Positions 28,656 to 37,309 of a stretch of DNA of 42,473 bases are shown here, one piece after another. The stretch spans positions 1 through 42,473 of the forward strand of contig NZ_JAIVFW010000061.1 in the NCBI RefSeq assembly GCF_020829595.1. Reading direction: 5' to 3'. Numbering within the stretch: position 1 is the first letter of the stretch; the number at the start of each line of letters is the position of its first letter. The notes under the pieces are model-generated. The model was not told the DNA's origin. It ran no database searches and saw only the letters and a list, made by a program, of their open reading frames with translations. A program made the translations under genes and the position numbers. Origin of the DNA: Nostoc sp. CHAB 5844 (GTDB lineage Bacteria > Cyanobacteriota > Cyanobacteriia > Cyanobacteriales > Nostocaceae).

Positions 28656-28808
28656 CCTTAAATACAATTTTTTTACAATTATGGTAAAAATCATGCAAAT
28701 TTTTACGAAACAAATGCCGTCTAATGAGTAATATAGATTGGGTGGTTGCGTCAAGGGCAACTTCACCCAAGCTGGATGCAAATGCTGCATAAGGGAGGGG
28801 CAAGCATT

Positions 28809-29021
28809 ATGAAGACTCTAGGCATTTCCAGAAAAGAAATAGCTGCCATGACCGCAGCAGATGTGGAAGATTTAGCGAATCGTCTGGAACTTGATAATTA
28901 TAGCAATGCTTTTGAAGGTTTAAACGATTGGCATCTACTGCGAGCGATCGCCTTTCAGCGTCCAGAATTAGTTGAACCCTATATCTACCTCTTAGATTTA
29001 GAACCTTACGATGAAGCTTAG
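28809..29021 (+). CDS. small conserved cyanobacterial protein (DUF2555-like)
   Basis: Seventy residues from the ATG at 28809. The frame is open to a TTG at 28746, but an AGGGAGGGG stretch about ten bases before the ATG supports the shorter form. The sequence is helical and acidic, with ISRKEIAAMTAADVEDLANR, FEGLNDWHLLRAIAFQRPE and an aromatic acidic end (YIYLLDLEPYDEA). It resembles a cyanobacterial family of unknown function that I recall as DUF2555. It is probably soluble. It lies between an esterase and coaBC with no clear link to either. Confidence 0.8.
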   Translation: MKTLGISRKEIAAMTAADVEDLANRLELDNYSNAFEGLNDWHLLRAIAFQRPELVEPYIYLLDLEPYDEA

Positions 29022-29080
29022 ATGAAGTATGAAGTATAAAGTATGTAGACGCGCTTTGCGCGGCTTCCCGAAGGGTAGTA
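29022..29080. repeat. short dispersed repeat with tandem GAAGTAT units and a GC-rich hairpin
   Basis: GAAGTAT/AAAGTAT units are followed by GTAGACGCGCTTTGCGCGG and CTTCCCGAAGGGTA. CGCGC/GCGCG and TTCCCGAAGGGT form small hairpins. Both parts look like widely repeated intergenic modules of Nostocales. It fills the gap between the DUF2555-like gene and coaBC. Confidence 0.55.
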
Positions 29081-29113
29081 TGAAATTAATTTCAGGCTTC
29101 ATCTTTGTCTCTG

Positions 29114-30346
29114 ATGTCTAGTCTTCAATCCTCAAGCGAAAATCTCAATAAAAGGGTTCTTATTTGTGTAGGCGGCGGTATCGCCGCCTATAAGGTTTGT
29201 GAAGTGGTTTCCACACTGTTTAAAAGTGGGGTGGAAGTTCGAGTTATTCTCACCCGTTCAGCACAGGAATTTATCACACCTTTAACTTTAGCTACTCTCT
29301 CCCGTCATCCTGCTTATACAGATGATGATTTTTGGCAACCAACTCACTCTCGTCCATTGCATATTGAGTTGGGTGAATGGGCAGATTTGTTAGTAATTGC
29401 ACCTTTAACGGCGAATACGTTAGCTAAGTTAACCTACGGGATGGCTGATAATTTGCTGACTAATACTGTGTTAGCTTCTACTTGTCCTGTGCTGTTAGCG
29501 CCAGCGATGAATACTGATATGTGGGAACAGCTGGCGGTGCAGCGTAATTGGCATCAATTGTTAACAGACAGCCGCTATCATGGGATGAGTACAGCATCAG
29601 GTCTACTCGCGTGCGATCGCATCGGTGCTGGCAGAATGGCAGAACCATCAGAAATCGTCACTCGGATTCAATCTTTGTTACACACTGGTGGTAAGCGAGA
29701 TTTAGTAGGTAAACGCATATTAATTAGTACTGGCGGAACGCGAGAGTATCTCGACCCAGTAAGATTTATTGGCAACCCTTCTACGGGTAAGATGGGTTTA
29801 GCTTTAGCACAAGCCGCATTGCATAGAGGTGCAAGTGTCACTTTAGTGCATGGCCCTGCTAGTTGGGATGTACCTTTGGGAGTGCAAGCAATACCCGTCA
29901 TCTCGGCACAAGAAATGCAGCAGGTGATGCTGGAATATTTACCGAATGCTGATGTGATCGTGATGTCGGCAGCTGTAGCTGATGTCAAGCCCAGAGACTA
30001 TAGTACAGAGAAATTGCCCAAGCGATCGCTCCCCCAAGCTTTACCTTTAGAACCTGTACCTGATATCGTTGCCCAACTAGCCCAAATCAAACAACCACAT
30101 CAATTATTAATTGGCTTTGCTGCACAGACGGGAGATATCATCACCCCTGCAAAGGAGAAGTTGCAGACTAAGAAATTAGATGTAATTGTTGCTAATCCCA
30201 TCGATCAGCCTGATAGTGGTTTTGGGAGTAACAATAATCAAGCCATCTTTTTAGATGGGCAAAATCATCAATTAGAAATTGCCCATTGTTCTAAACTACA
30301 AATTGCTCATCATCTATTTGATTTTGCGATGGGTAGAAATGCTTGA
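29114..30346 (+). CDS. coaBC: bifunctional phosphopantothenoylcysteine decarboxylase/phosphopantothenate-cysteine ligase
   Basis: Two consecutive steps of coenzyme A synthesis: the C-terminal CoaB half joins cysteine to phosphopantothenate and the N-terminal CoaC half decarboxylates the product with FMN. The 410-residue product has CoaC signatures GGGIAAYK, the [20 protein letters not shown] segment and PAMNTDMW with ASGLLACD. CoaB begins near 195 with [20 protein letters not shown] and STGKMG. The first ATG that fits is 29114; a TTG three codons earlier is in frame. The protein is cytosolic. It is preceded by a dispersed repeat. Confidence 0.95.
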   Translation: MSSLQSSSENLNKRVLICVGGGIAAYKVCEVVSTLFKSGVEVRVILTRSAQEFITPLTLATLSRHPAYTDDDFWQPTHSRPLHIELGEWADLLVIAPLTANTLAKLTYGMADNLLTNTVLASTCPVLLAPAMNTDMWEQLAVQRNWHQLLTDSRYHGMSTASGLLACDRIGAGRMAEPSEIVTRIQSLLHTGGKRDLVGKRILISTGGTREYLDPVRFIGNPSTGKMGLALAQAALHRGASVTLVHGPASWDVPLGVQAIPVISAQEMQQVMLEYLPNADVIVMSAAVADVKPRDYSTEKLPKRSLPQALPLEPVPDIVAQLAQIKQPHQLLIGFAAQTGDIITPAKEKLQTKKLDVIVANPIDQPDSGFGSNNNQAIFLDGQNHQLEIAHCSKLQIAHHLFDFAMGRNA

Positions 30347-30459
30347 TTTTTTAAGTAGCGCACTAGAATTTTTTGTCTCACGCAAAGGCGCAGAGGCGCA
30401 AAGAGTTAGAGAACGTTTACCTGTTTAGTAAATCACTCCCTACTCTCCTAAAACACAGT

Positions 30460-31083
30460 TTATTTCTTTGCCTGAATCACTTGTAAACTCCCACCTGCAT
30501 ACAGTTGTGACTTCTCTACGTTGAAGCCAATTTCGTTCAATAACCCTGGCAAATCAGTTTTGATGAGTTGCCAAGCTGTTTCTGTTTCAAACAATAGTAA
30601 AAACAATGATACTCCTGGCCAAAATATTGGATTATTAGGCGCATGAAAATCTACTAATGTAAACACTCCGCCTGGTTTCAGCACTCGATATACTTCTTGA
30701 ATAATTTGCCGTAATTGTTCAGGTTGCATTTCATGTAAAGCGGCGCTGGTATGCACCACATCAAAAGAATTCTCAGCGAAGGGCATTTTCTCTGCAAAAG
30801 CTTCCACATAGGAGGCTTCTGGGACATTCCGCTTTGCCCGTTGCAAAGATAATGGTGAGGCATCTAATCCTGTTACATTTTGTGAAATTTTTACTAAGAA
30901 TTGTGTAGATTGTCCACTCCCGCAACATAAATCTAATACCTGAGTATCTGAAGTAATTGTTAAGCCTTGTAAGGCAAGTTGGCGAAAACGGGTTTCACCA
31001 CCGACGCTGATAGCAGCTACGCGGGAAATAGCATCATACAACCATTGATACTGGTAACTTAAATCTCGTAAAATTGTTGCCAT
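30460..31083 (-). CDS. class I SAM-dependent methyltransferase (UbiE/MenG-like)
   Basis: The 207-residue product has a Rossmann methyltransferase core: motif I VLDLCCGSGQSTQFL, a post-I acidic region (VTGLDASPLSL), motif II ENSFDVVHTSAALHEM and motif III VLKPGGVFTLVDFH. The N-terminal YQYQWLYDAISRVAAISVGG is typical of a cyanobacterial Methyltransf_11 group related to quinone methyltransferases. The acceptor is unknown. It is divergent from hemH, with 93 bases between the starts. Confidence 0.87.
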   Translation of the reverse strand: MATILRDLSYQYQWLYDAISRVAAISVGGETRFRQLALQGLTITSDTQVLDLCCGSGQSTQFLVKISQNVTGLDASPLSLQRAKRNVPEASYVEAFAEKMPFAENSFDVVHTSAALHEMQPEQLRQIIQEVYRVLKPGGVFTLVDFHAPNNPIFWPGVSLFLLLFETETAWQLIKTDLPGLLNEIGFNVEKSQLYAGGSLQVIQAKK

Positions 31084-31176
31084 TGCACCTTTCCTGACTG
31101 TTAAGCTTTATATTTAATAAAGATATATTGTTAACATTAGTAAAAAATCTGAAAGGGTTGGGGGAAAATAACTGCT

Positions 31177-32343
31177 ATGGGTCGTGTAGGCGTTTTATTA
31201 CTCAATCTCGGTGGCCCCGATAAGTTAGAGGATGTTGGGCCATTTTTGTACAACTTGTTTTCTGATCCAGAAATCATTCGCCTACCATTTCGCTGGTTGC
31301 AAAGACCCCTAGCGTGGTTCATTGCCTCGCGGCGCATGAAAACATCTCAAGAAAATTATAAGCAAATTGGTGGTGGTTCTCCATTACGGCGAATTACAGA
31401 AGCTCAAGGAGAAGCTTTAAAAGAACAGTTGAGTGATTTGGGACAGGAAGCTAACATCTACGTAGGTATGCGTTATTGGCATCCCTACACAGAAGAAGCG
31501 ATCGCCCTCCTGACTCAAGATGATATCGAAAAACTGGTCATTCTGCCTCTTTATCCGCAATTTTCCATTAGCACGAGTGGTTCTAGCTTCCGGTTGTTAG
31601 AGAAACTCTGGCAAGAAGACCCGAAACTGCAACGTCTGGAATACACCGTCATTCCCTCTTGGTACAAACAACCAAACTACCTGCAAGCAATGGCGCAACT
31701 CATCGCTCAGGAACTAGACCAATTTCCTGATCCTAATGAGGTGCATATCTTCTTTAGCGCTCATGGTGTTCCTAAAAGCTACGTTGAAGAAGCAGGCGAC
31801 CCCTACCAACAAGAAATTGAGGAATGCACATACTTAATTATGCAGACCCTCAATCGTCCAAATGCTCACATCTTGGCTTATCAAAGTCGCGTTGGCCCTG
31901 TAGAATGGCTGCAACCTTATACTGAAGATGCACTGAAAGAATTAGGCGCACAAGGCATCAAAGATATAGTAGTTGTACCCATCAGTTTTGTCTCCGAACA
32001 CATCGAGACATTACAAGAAATTGATATTGAATATCGAGAAGTTGCCGAAGAAGCAGGAATTCATAACTTCCGTCGCGCACCTGCACCTAACACTCATCCA
32101 GTATTTATTAGAGCATTGGCTGATTTAGTTATTGAAGCACTGCAACAACCAAACTTCAAGCTTTCCCAAGTCACCCAAATGAAAAAAAAGGTGAAAATGT
32201 ATCCACCAGAAAGTTGGGAATGGGGTATGACTACCAGTGCAGAAGTTTGGAATGGTCGGATTGCCATGTTAGGCTTTATAGCTTTAATTATTGAGCTAAT
32301 TACTGGTCGCGGTTTGTTACACATGATTGGACTTTTACAATAA
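31177..32343 (+). CDS. hemH: ferrochelatase with C-terminal chlorophyll-binding (CAB) helix
   Basis: Inserts Fe2+ into protoporphyrin IX, the last step of protohaem synthesis; haem is also the source of biliverdin for PcyA. The 388-residue product has the N-terminal [20 protein letters not shown], catalytic His196 in [11 protein letters not shown] and an acidic site in [17 protein letters not shown]. After about residue 330 a linker leads to a membrane helix with the light-harvesting-like motif [12 protein letters not shown] (about 357-368). This cyanobacterial and plastid type is membrane-anchored, and the CAB helix can bind pigment and aid dimerisation. Start ATG at 31177. Confidence 0.96.
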   Translation: MGRVGVLLLNLGGPDKLEDVGPFLYNLFSDPEIIRLPFRWLQRPLAWFIASRRMKTSQENYKQIGGGSPLRRITEAQGEALKEQLSDLGQEANIYVGMRYWHPYTEEAIALLTQDDIEKLVILPLYPQFSISTSGSSFRLLEKLWQEDPKLQRLEYTVIPSWYKQPNYLQAMAQLIAQELDQFPDPNEVHIFFSAHGVPKSYVEEAGDPYQQEIEECTYLIMQTLNRPNAHILAYQSRVGPVEWLQPYTEDALKELGAQGIKDIVVVPISFVSEHIETLQEIDIEYREVAEEAGIHNFRRAPAPNTHPVFIRALADLVIEALQQPNFKLSQVTQMKKKVKMYPPESWEWGMTTSAEVWNGRIAMLGFIALIIELITGRGLLHMIGLLQ

Positions 32344-32470
32344 AAAAGGGACTAGGGGCTAGAGGTTAAGGGCTAGAAAGTAGTATTTTTTGAATAAATT
32401 TCACACCGAAGCAATGAAAGTCTTTTCATTCCTACACCCCTAAACCCTTGCACCCATTCCCTACTCTTTA
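32344..32470. repeat. GGGCTAG-type short tandem repeats
   Basis: GACTAGGGGCTAGAGGTTAAGGGCTAGAAAG is followed by a C-rich CCTACACCCCTAAACCC segment. Heptamer-like short repeats of this kind occupy many gaps in this window. The last bases (TACTCTTTATTGAGC) lead into the next gene. Confidence 0.5.
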
Positions 32471-32476
32471 TTGAGC

Positions 32477-32911
32477 ATGAACTTTAAAACATTAGTTTTC
32501 TATGGTTCCCACAGGAGCGATCGCCAAGGCATCAAAGCTGCTAAATTTATAATTGATCAGCTCCTGCAAAGAAATCATGAGGTAATTTTTGTAGATGCAA
32601 AGGAGTATGACTTTGGCATCTTAGACCGAATGTACAAAGAGTATGAACAAGGTCAAGCTCCTGCAAAGATGGCAGAACTCGCAGAACATATCCACACAGC
32701 AGATGGTTTTGTACTTGTTGCTGGAGAATATAACCATTCCATTCAGCCAGGGTTGAGTAATCTGATGGATCATTATCTAGAAGAATACTTTTTCCGTCCG
32801 GCTGGTATTGTTTCTTATTCAGCTGGTGGCTTTGGCGGAGTACGCGCAGCTATACAGTTAGGCTCCTCTGCTCCCCTACCCCCTTGCGGTCTCAACAAGC
32901 AAATTAAGTGA
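32477..32911 (+). pseudogene. NADPH-dependent FMN reductase gene lacking its C-terminal part
   Basis: The first 130 or so residues are a normal flavodoxin-like NADPH:FMN reductase: LVFYGSHRSDRQGIKAAKFI, the VAGEYNHSIQPGLSNLMDHY flavin loop and AGIVSYSAGGFGGVRAAIQL. The family usually continues for about 50 residues. Here the frame runs into GSSAPLPPCGLNKQIK, coded by a C-rich stretch (CTCCTCTGCTCCCCTACCCC) that looks like intergenic repeat DNA, and stops at 32909. The last strand and helix are lost, so activity is doubtful. The break abuts another relic on the other strand (32904-33133), which suggests one rearrangement. The ATG at 32477 is preferred over an in-frame TTG at 32471. Confidence 0.75.
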
Positions 32912-33133
32912 TTATTAGCTTAAACCCTGAGATTAATTGTATTTGTGCTGGGTTGAGTTCTAAGTTCGCCAGCAATTGTAAGCACATTAGCTTTACTGTT
33001 GGACGTTCTTGAACGTTCATCCGCATTTTGGTCATCAAAGCACTAGCTATAGGATTTCTCTGATTGAGAAAATCTTGCCATCTTAGAAGAAGTTGGAAAG
33101 AAGTTCTTTAAATAGACGGTCATGATCAATCAT
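32904..33133 (-). pseudogene. internally deleted relic of an Rpn/PD-(D/E)XK transposase-like (DUF4351-group) gene
   Basis: On the minus strand from 33133 the frame begins MIDHDRLFKELLSNFF and stops. Shifted by one base, the text continues LLRWQDFLNQRNPIASALM, then RPTVKLMCLQLLANLELNPA and LISGFKLIIT to TAA at 32904. This matches the N-terminus and the central C-terminal region of a large cyanobacterial family of Rpn-like predicted nucleases, which carry about 300 residues. The middle, including the nuclease core, is missing. It overlaps the end of the truncated FMN reductase gene and touches the stop of the dehydrogenase gene. Confidence 0.7.
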
Positions 33134-34173
33134 TGAGAAATCAAGTCCTGGCTACAAACCATTGCCACTTTAATTACCTGACGCGCTTTCATGTCATAAA
33201 AAACTTGTTCTAAATCTTTCAAAGGTCGCTTTTCACTGATGAGTAATTCAAAAGGCATTTTATGACTAGCGATCATTGAAAGTGCTGATCGCACATATTC
33301 TGGAGTGTTGTGAAATACTCCTTTTAATGTGAGTTCGCTGTAGTGCAGTTGTTCAGTATTCACGGTAATCGTCGTATCACGTGGACAGCCGCCGAATAAG
33401 TTGACTGTTGCACCAGGACGAGCGCAAGCGATCGCAGTTTCCCATACACTAGGTACACCAGTGGCTTCTATCACCACATCTGCACCCCGTCCTTGGGTAA
33501 GTTCTTTCACTACACCGGGAATATCTGGAATTTGATGATAGTTAAATGTCTGGGCTGCGCCAAGTTTTTGACCAATTTCTAACCTTTGGTCGTTTCCTCC
33601 CCACAGCATTACCTCAACTTTATCAGATAGGGCGGCGACAAACATTAATCCAATCGCCCCATCTCCCAAAACAACTACTCTATCTTTGGGTTTGATATTA
33701 GAACGGGCGACACCATGCAATACACAAGCTAAAGGTTCGGTCATCGCCGCCAATTCAAAGGGCAAGTTATCAGGAAGGCGCAATAAATTATGCTTGACTA
33801 TGGCTGCTGGAATTTTTAGGTATTCGGCAAATGTGCCATTATTCCAGGTCAAATTCGGGCATAAAGAATACTCTTGACGTTGACAAAAAAAGCATTCCAT
33901 GCATGATGCTGAGTTATTCGCAACGACGCGATCGCCTACTTGCCAATTATTTACACCCGCACCCACAGCGACAATGATTCCTGCTGCTTCATGACCGAAC
34001 AGTGTGGGTGGTTTCAACATCTTGGCATGACCACCACGCCGCCAAACTTTTAAATCTGTACCGCAAGTTGTCGCTGCGCCCACTTGAATGACAACTTCAC
34101 CAGCGGCTGGTGTAGGATCAGCTACCTGCTCTAACCGTAAATCTTCCTGACCATAAAGTAGTGCTGCTAACAT
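33130..34173 (-). CDS. zinc-dependent medium-chain alcohol dehydrogenase
   Basis: NAD(P)-dependent zinc dehydrogenase of 347 residues, related to sorbitol, threonine and other polyol dehydrogenases. Catalytic zinc residues are Cys37 (TTCGTDLK), His61 and Glu62 (LFGHEAAG). The structural zinc loop has Cys91, Cys94, Cys97 and Cys105. A Rossmann domain begins with VVVLGDGAIGLMF near 170. The substrate cannot be set by sequence alone. Predicted cytoplasmic and monocistronic. Its stop lies against the Rpn-type relic, so its own 3' flank has been rearranged. Confidence 0.9.
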   Translation of the reverse strand: MLAALLYGQEDLRLEQVADPTPAAGEVVIQVGAATTCGTDLKVWRRGGHAKMLKPPTLFGHEAAGIIVAVGAGVNNWQVGDRVVANNSASCMECFFCQRQEYSLCPNLTWNNGTFAEYLKIPAAIVKHNLLRLPDNLPFELAAMTEPLACVLHGVARSNIKPKDRVVVLGDGAIGLMFVAALSDKVEVMLWGGNDQRLEIGQKLGAAQTFNYHQIPDIPGVVKELTQGRGADVVIEATGVPSVWETAIACARPGATVNLFGGCPRDTTITVNTEQLHYSELTLKGVFHNTPEYVRSALSMIASHKMPFELLISEKRPLKDLEQVFYDMKARQVIKVAMVCSQDLISQ

Positions 34174-34179
34174 ATAAAA

Positions 34180-34220
34180 AGTGCTGGGTGCTGAGTGCTA
34201 AGTGCTGAGTAAAAAATACT
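34180..34220. repeat. GTGCTGA short tandem repeat
   Basis: GTGCTGGGTGCTGAGTGCTAAGTGCTGAGT consists of degenerate seven-base units. A similar stretch lies at about 6078-6100. This is the short tandemly repeated type known from heterocystous cyanobacteria. Confidence 0.6.
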
Positions 34221-34280
34221 CATTTTTACTCCCTACTCCTTCTTTAGTTGTTTTAGTTGAAGCAGGCTCATAATGCTAAT

Positions 34281-34310
34281 TAAAAAGCTCCACCTGATTT
34301 TATCAGGTAG
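34281..34310 (-). terminator. intrinsic terminator
   Basis: On the minus strand ACCTGAT and ATCAGGT pair with a three-base loop, and GGAGCTTTTTAATT follows, which gives a T-run. It lies about 80 bases beyond the stop of the zinc-ribbon gene and before the dehydrogenase gene, so it would end the zinc-ribbon transcript. Confidence 0.75.
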
Positions 34311-34339
34311 AGACTTTCGTAATAAAATAGCAAAGCTTT

Positions 34340-34386
34340 TTTTACTTTTGAATTCTGACTCCTGACTTCTGACTTCTGAATTCAGG
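34340..34386. repeat. CTGACTC/CTGAATT heptamer repeat
   Basis: GAATTCTGACTCCTGACTTC and then TGACTTCTGAATTCAGGA are built from seven-base units. The same unit type recurs at about 1747-1775, 25382-25422 and 40583-40623, with the first lying in a 5' leader and the second overlapping a gene's 3' end. Confidence 0.65.
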
Positions 34387-34388
34387 AT

Positions 34389-34574
34389 TTAGGAATTTAC
34401 CTTTGACTGAATCAGCACTCCTGTATTCCGAGTTTCTCCATTATTTAAGCGATTAATTGTTAACAGCGGTACTTCTTGTCGGCATGACAGGCAAAACCAA
34501 TATAGTTCACCATGACGGACATGACGCAGCAGGGAACCACCGCAACACGGGCAAGTGTTGGCTCGCATACTCAT
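34389..34574 (-). CDS. small zinc-ribbon protein
   Basis: A 61-residue protein with two Cys pairs, CPCCGG (about residues 8-11) and CLSC (about 28-31), separated by a basic and aromatic stretch (LLRHVRHGELYWF). This is the layout of a zinc ribbon. The C-terminus is short and polar. A strong Shine-Dalgarno sequence (AGGAGG) lies eight bases before the ATG at 34574, unusual here and good evidence for a real gene. No known name. It may bind RNA, DNA or a protein partner. It follows the GT4 gene on the same strand after 56 bases and has its own terminator. Confidence 0.8.
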   Translation of the reverse strand: MSMRANTCPCCGGSLLRHVRHGELYWFCLSCRQEVPLLTINRLNNGETRNTGVLIQSKVNS

Positions 34575-34630
34575 TCCAATGTCCTCCTCAAAATAAAGTT
34601 GATGTTAAATGCAGATAAAAAGGTTGTAAA

Positions 34631-35698
34631 TTATAGCCGAATTCTAGCGGCCTGGATGTAACCGTCTAGGTTGATGCGATTTTTAATAATTTGTTTGTAG
34701 GCTGTTTCGTAACCGTCTACCATTTGAGTAACGCTAAATTTGTTTTCGACGTGTTCTCTACAAGTGTGGCGATTTAGTTTCAAAGTAGCGGGAATCATAG
34801 CTGCCATTTCTTCATAGTTTTGGCAGATAAAACCTGTTTGCCCTTGAACAATAACCTCCGGAACAGAACCAAAATTCATGGCAATGACTGGTGTACCAGT
34901 AGCCATTGATTCAATCATCACCAAACCAAAGGGTTCTTGCCAAGAAATGGGAAAAAGAGTCATTGCAGCATTGCCCAGAAGTTCAGCTTTTTCGGTGTGG
35001 TTAATTTCACCGAGATATTCAATTTGCTGACCATCTATTTGCAGGGCAATCTCTTGTTCAAAAAACTTCGAGTCTGCTATGTCAACTTTTCCGGCCATTT
35101 TTAACCGCCAGCCAGTTTGTTTCGCAATTGCGATCGCTTGGTGTGGTCCTTTTTCGGGAGAAAAACGTCCTAAGAATGCCAAATATGGCGGTTCTGCTGG
35201 TTGGGCTATAAACGGATAATCTGCAAGCTGAATTCCGTTATAGACCGTGGCAACATAATTTAAATTAATTTGCCGTTGGGCGTTACTAATGCTGACGTAT
35301 GGTTGCTTTTGGTGGTGACTGTATACATTAATGTTGTCTTTTGTAAAATTGCTGTGCAGAGTATGCACACTAGGAGTTAAAACCAAACTCGCCAAAGGTA
35401 ATGCCGAAATTCCTACATGAGAATGAATGATATCGAATTCCGCAGCTTGTTGATAAGCTTGGCTCAGTTCTAACATTTCATACACTGCATACTCTTTGAC
35501 ATTATTGTCTAAACGTAATGCTCGTGGATAAATTGCTGCTAAACGAGCCTGAGTTTGTGAATCGCCAGAAGCAAACAAAGTTACTTCATGACCGCGACGC
35601 ACTAATTCATCGGTCAAGCGACTCACTACTAGTTCAATTCCTCCATAATTTGGAGGCGGAACTCGTTCCCATAAGGGGGCTACCTGAGCGATTTTCAT
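34631..35698 (-). CDS. GT4 family glycosyltransferase
   Basis: Retaining, nucleotide-sugar dependent glycosyltransferase of 355 residues with a GT-B fold. The N-terminal acceptor half has MKIAQVAPLWERVPPPNYGG with the GG loop. The donor half has FLGRFSPEKGPHQAIAIAKQ (about 185-205) and the EPFGLVMIESMATGTPVIA motif, whose two Glu form the E-x7-E signature. The ATG at 35698 is the family start; an in-frame TTG at 35767 would add 23 residues with no family match. The sugar and acceptor are unknown. It could act on exopolysaccharide or trehalose-like sugars. Confidence 0.9.
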   Translation of the reverse strand: MKIAQVAPLWERVPPPNYGGIELVVSRLTDELVRRGHEVTLFASGDSQTQARLAAIYPRALRLDNNVKEYAVYEMLELSQAYQQAAEFDIIHSHVGISALPLASLVLTPSVHTLHSNFTKDNINVYSHHQKQPYVSISNAQRQINLNYVATVYNGIQLADYPFIAQPAEPPYLAFLGRFSPEKGPHQAIAIAKQTGWRLKMAGKVDIADSKFFEQEIALQIDGQQIEYLGEINHTEKAELLGNAAMTLFPISWQEPFGLVMIESMATGTPVIAMNFGSVPEVIVQGQTGFICQNYEEMAAMIPATLKLNRHTCREHVENKFSVTQMVDGYETAYKQIIKNRINLDGYIQAARIRL

Positions 35699-35767
35699 AA
35701 GTTGTTTTGGTTCGGACTGTAAAGGAGTCTTTTTGTAAAGATTAGTAAAATCTTTTCTGGAAGACAA

Positions 35768-36157
35768 AGCATTTTTACTGACTCTTTTAAGATTTCAATT
35801 AACTTAACTGACTCTCCAGAGTGCAACATTAGTTAACAGTAACGTCAAAGCCTACCGATACATTTAAGACCATTTACATATTGTAGTCACTAAGTGCCTA
35901 CCCTTTTAAAATATAGCTTACGTTCCTTTGATTTCATCTACCTTGGGGATCAGAAATACTTAGGATATTTTGTAGCAGAACTTACAAAAAGCTAGATTTT
36001 GTAGCCGAAAATACTAAAAATCTAAGCTGGGATCAATTTTACAGCAACCTCAATCTATGTAAAAATAGGCAATTGCGAGGATCATTAACATAAAGATTAA
36101 ATAATACTAAAATTTTGATAAATGAGAATATCAAGCATTAATTCGACAAATAACTAA
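35768..36157. other. 390-base divergent promoter region
   Basis: AT-rich DNA between the minus-strand glycosyltransferase and plus-strand xthA; promoters for both should lie here. I see no repeat, structured RNA or small gene. Confidence 0.5.
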
Positions 36158-36940
36158 ATGAAAATTGTTACTTGGAATGTTAATTCAATTCGCACTCGTC
36201 TAGATCAAGTGATCAATTGGTTAAGTGAGAATTCTGTAGATATGCTTTGTTTACAAGAGACAAAAGTCATAGATGGCGACTTTCCGCGATCGCCCTTTGC
36301 AGGATTAGGTTATCACCTCTACATATCAGGACAAAAAGCTTATAACGGTGTCGCCCTCATTTCCCGTCAACCACTCACAGATGTTTCTCATGGATTCACA
36401 GCAATATTGCCTCAGTTGGAACCAGAATGGGATGAGCAAAAACGCGTAATTACAGGTGTGATTGACGGCATTCTGATTGTAAATTTATATGTGCCTAACG
36501 GTTCAGCAGTTGGTAGTGAAAAATATGAATTTAAATTACGCTGGTTGACTGTATTGCGAGAGTATTTACAATTCTTGCTCAAATCGCATCCAGCCATTTG
36601 CATCTGTGGCGACTTTAATATCGCGCTGGAGTCCAGAGATATTCACGACAAAGTAAATCCCGAAAACCACATTATGGCATCCCAAGCAGAACGCCAAGCC
36701 TTACGAGATATTTTGGAATTAGGCTTTGCTGATGCTTTTCGCAAATTTACTTCTGAAGGTGGGCATTACAGTTGGTGGGATTATCGCACAGCTGCCTTTC
36801 GCCGCAACTTAGGTTGGCGAATTGACCATCACTATCTCACACCAGTTTTATACGAGCGTGCCAAAAGTTGCACAATTGATGTTAACCCTAGAAAATTGCC
36901 CCAACCCAGCGACCATACACCAGTGATTGTGGAATTTTGA
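36158..36940 (+). CDS. xthA: exodeoxyribonuclease III (AP endonuclease)
   Basis: Base-excision-repair enzyme that cuts DNA at abasic sites and trims 3' ends. The 260-residue product has the full family length. Metal and catalytic residues are Asn7 (TWNVNSIRTRL), Glu34 (CLQETKV), the Asp/Asn pair in CGDFNIALESRDIHD, Asp in WRIDHHYLTP and the terminal PSDHTPVIVEF with its essential Asp-His. Cytoplasmic. It stands alone. Confidence 0.97.
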   Translation: MKIVTWNVNSIRTRLDQVINWLSENSVDMLCLQETKVIDGDFPRSPFAGLGYHLYISGQKAYNGVALISRQPLTDVSHGFTAILPQLEPEWDEQKRVITGVIDGILIVNLYVPNGSAVGSEKYEFKLRWLTVLREYLQFLLKSHPAICICGDFNIALESRDIHDKVNPENHIMASQAERQALRDILELGFADAFRKFTSEGGHYSWWDYRTAAFRRNLGWRIDHHYLTPVLYERAKSCTIDVNPRKLPQPSDHTPVIVEF

Positions 36941-36989
36941 TATACGACTCTTATTTGATTTTTGAAATATACGTAGTAACGTGACCGGA

Positions 36990-37200
36990 CTAATTTAGTG
37001 CATTAGGATAGAGGTGTTTGAGTTTGATACGAGCATCCTCTGTAGTGAAACGCCATTGAACTTGGGAGGCAGTGCGATGACGCTCAATCTGCCAAGCAGA
37101 TAGTTCTTGTTATAACTCAGTCGCAGATGAAATACGACGCTCAAGGCATTGTTGAGACAGTACACTTAACTCAATCTCAGCGACGCAGCTATGCTGGAGA
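36990..37200 (-). pseudogene. C-terminal relic of an IS630-family transposase
   Basis: Minus-strand reading gives AEIELSVLSQQCLERRISSA, an in-frame TAA, then ELSAWQIERHRTASQVQWRF and TTEDARIKLKHLYP to TAG at 36990. The AEIELSVLSQQCL and ARIKLKHLYP segments are the C-terminal hallmark of IS630-type DDE transposases. Nothing of the N-terminal HTH or the first two catalytic Asp remains nearby, so only the 3' end of an old insertion is left. Confidence 0.75.
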
Positions 37201-37268
37201 TAAAAGTATTATTCTTCCTAGCTTTCACGCTTGTCATTATGTCCTAACAGATCTGGCTACGGCTATAC

Positions 37269-37292
37269 TTCCATGAGAAAATAATCATGGAA
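37269..37292 (-). terminator. hairpin after the TIGR02588-type gene
   Basis: TTCCATGA and TCATGGAA pair perfectly around an eight-base loop, 17 bases beyond the stop of the minus-strand gene. No U-run follows, so it is a weak terminator candidate or a stabilising 3' hairpin. Confidence 0.5.
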
Positions 37293-37309
37293 AATCCTTT
37301 TGAATTGAA

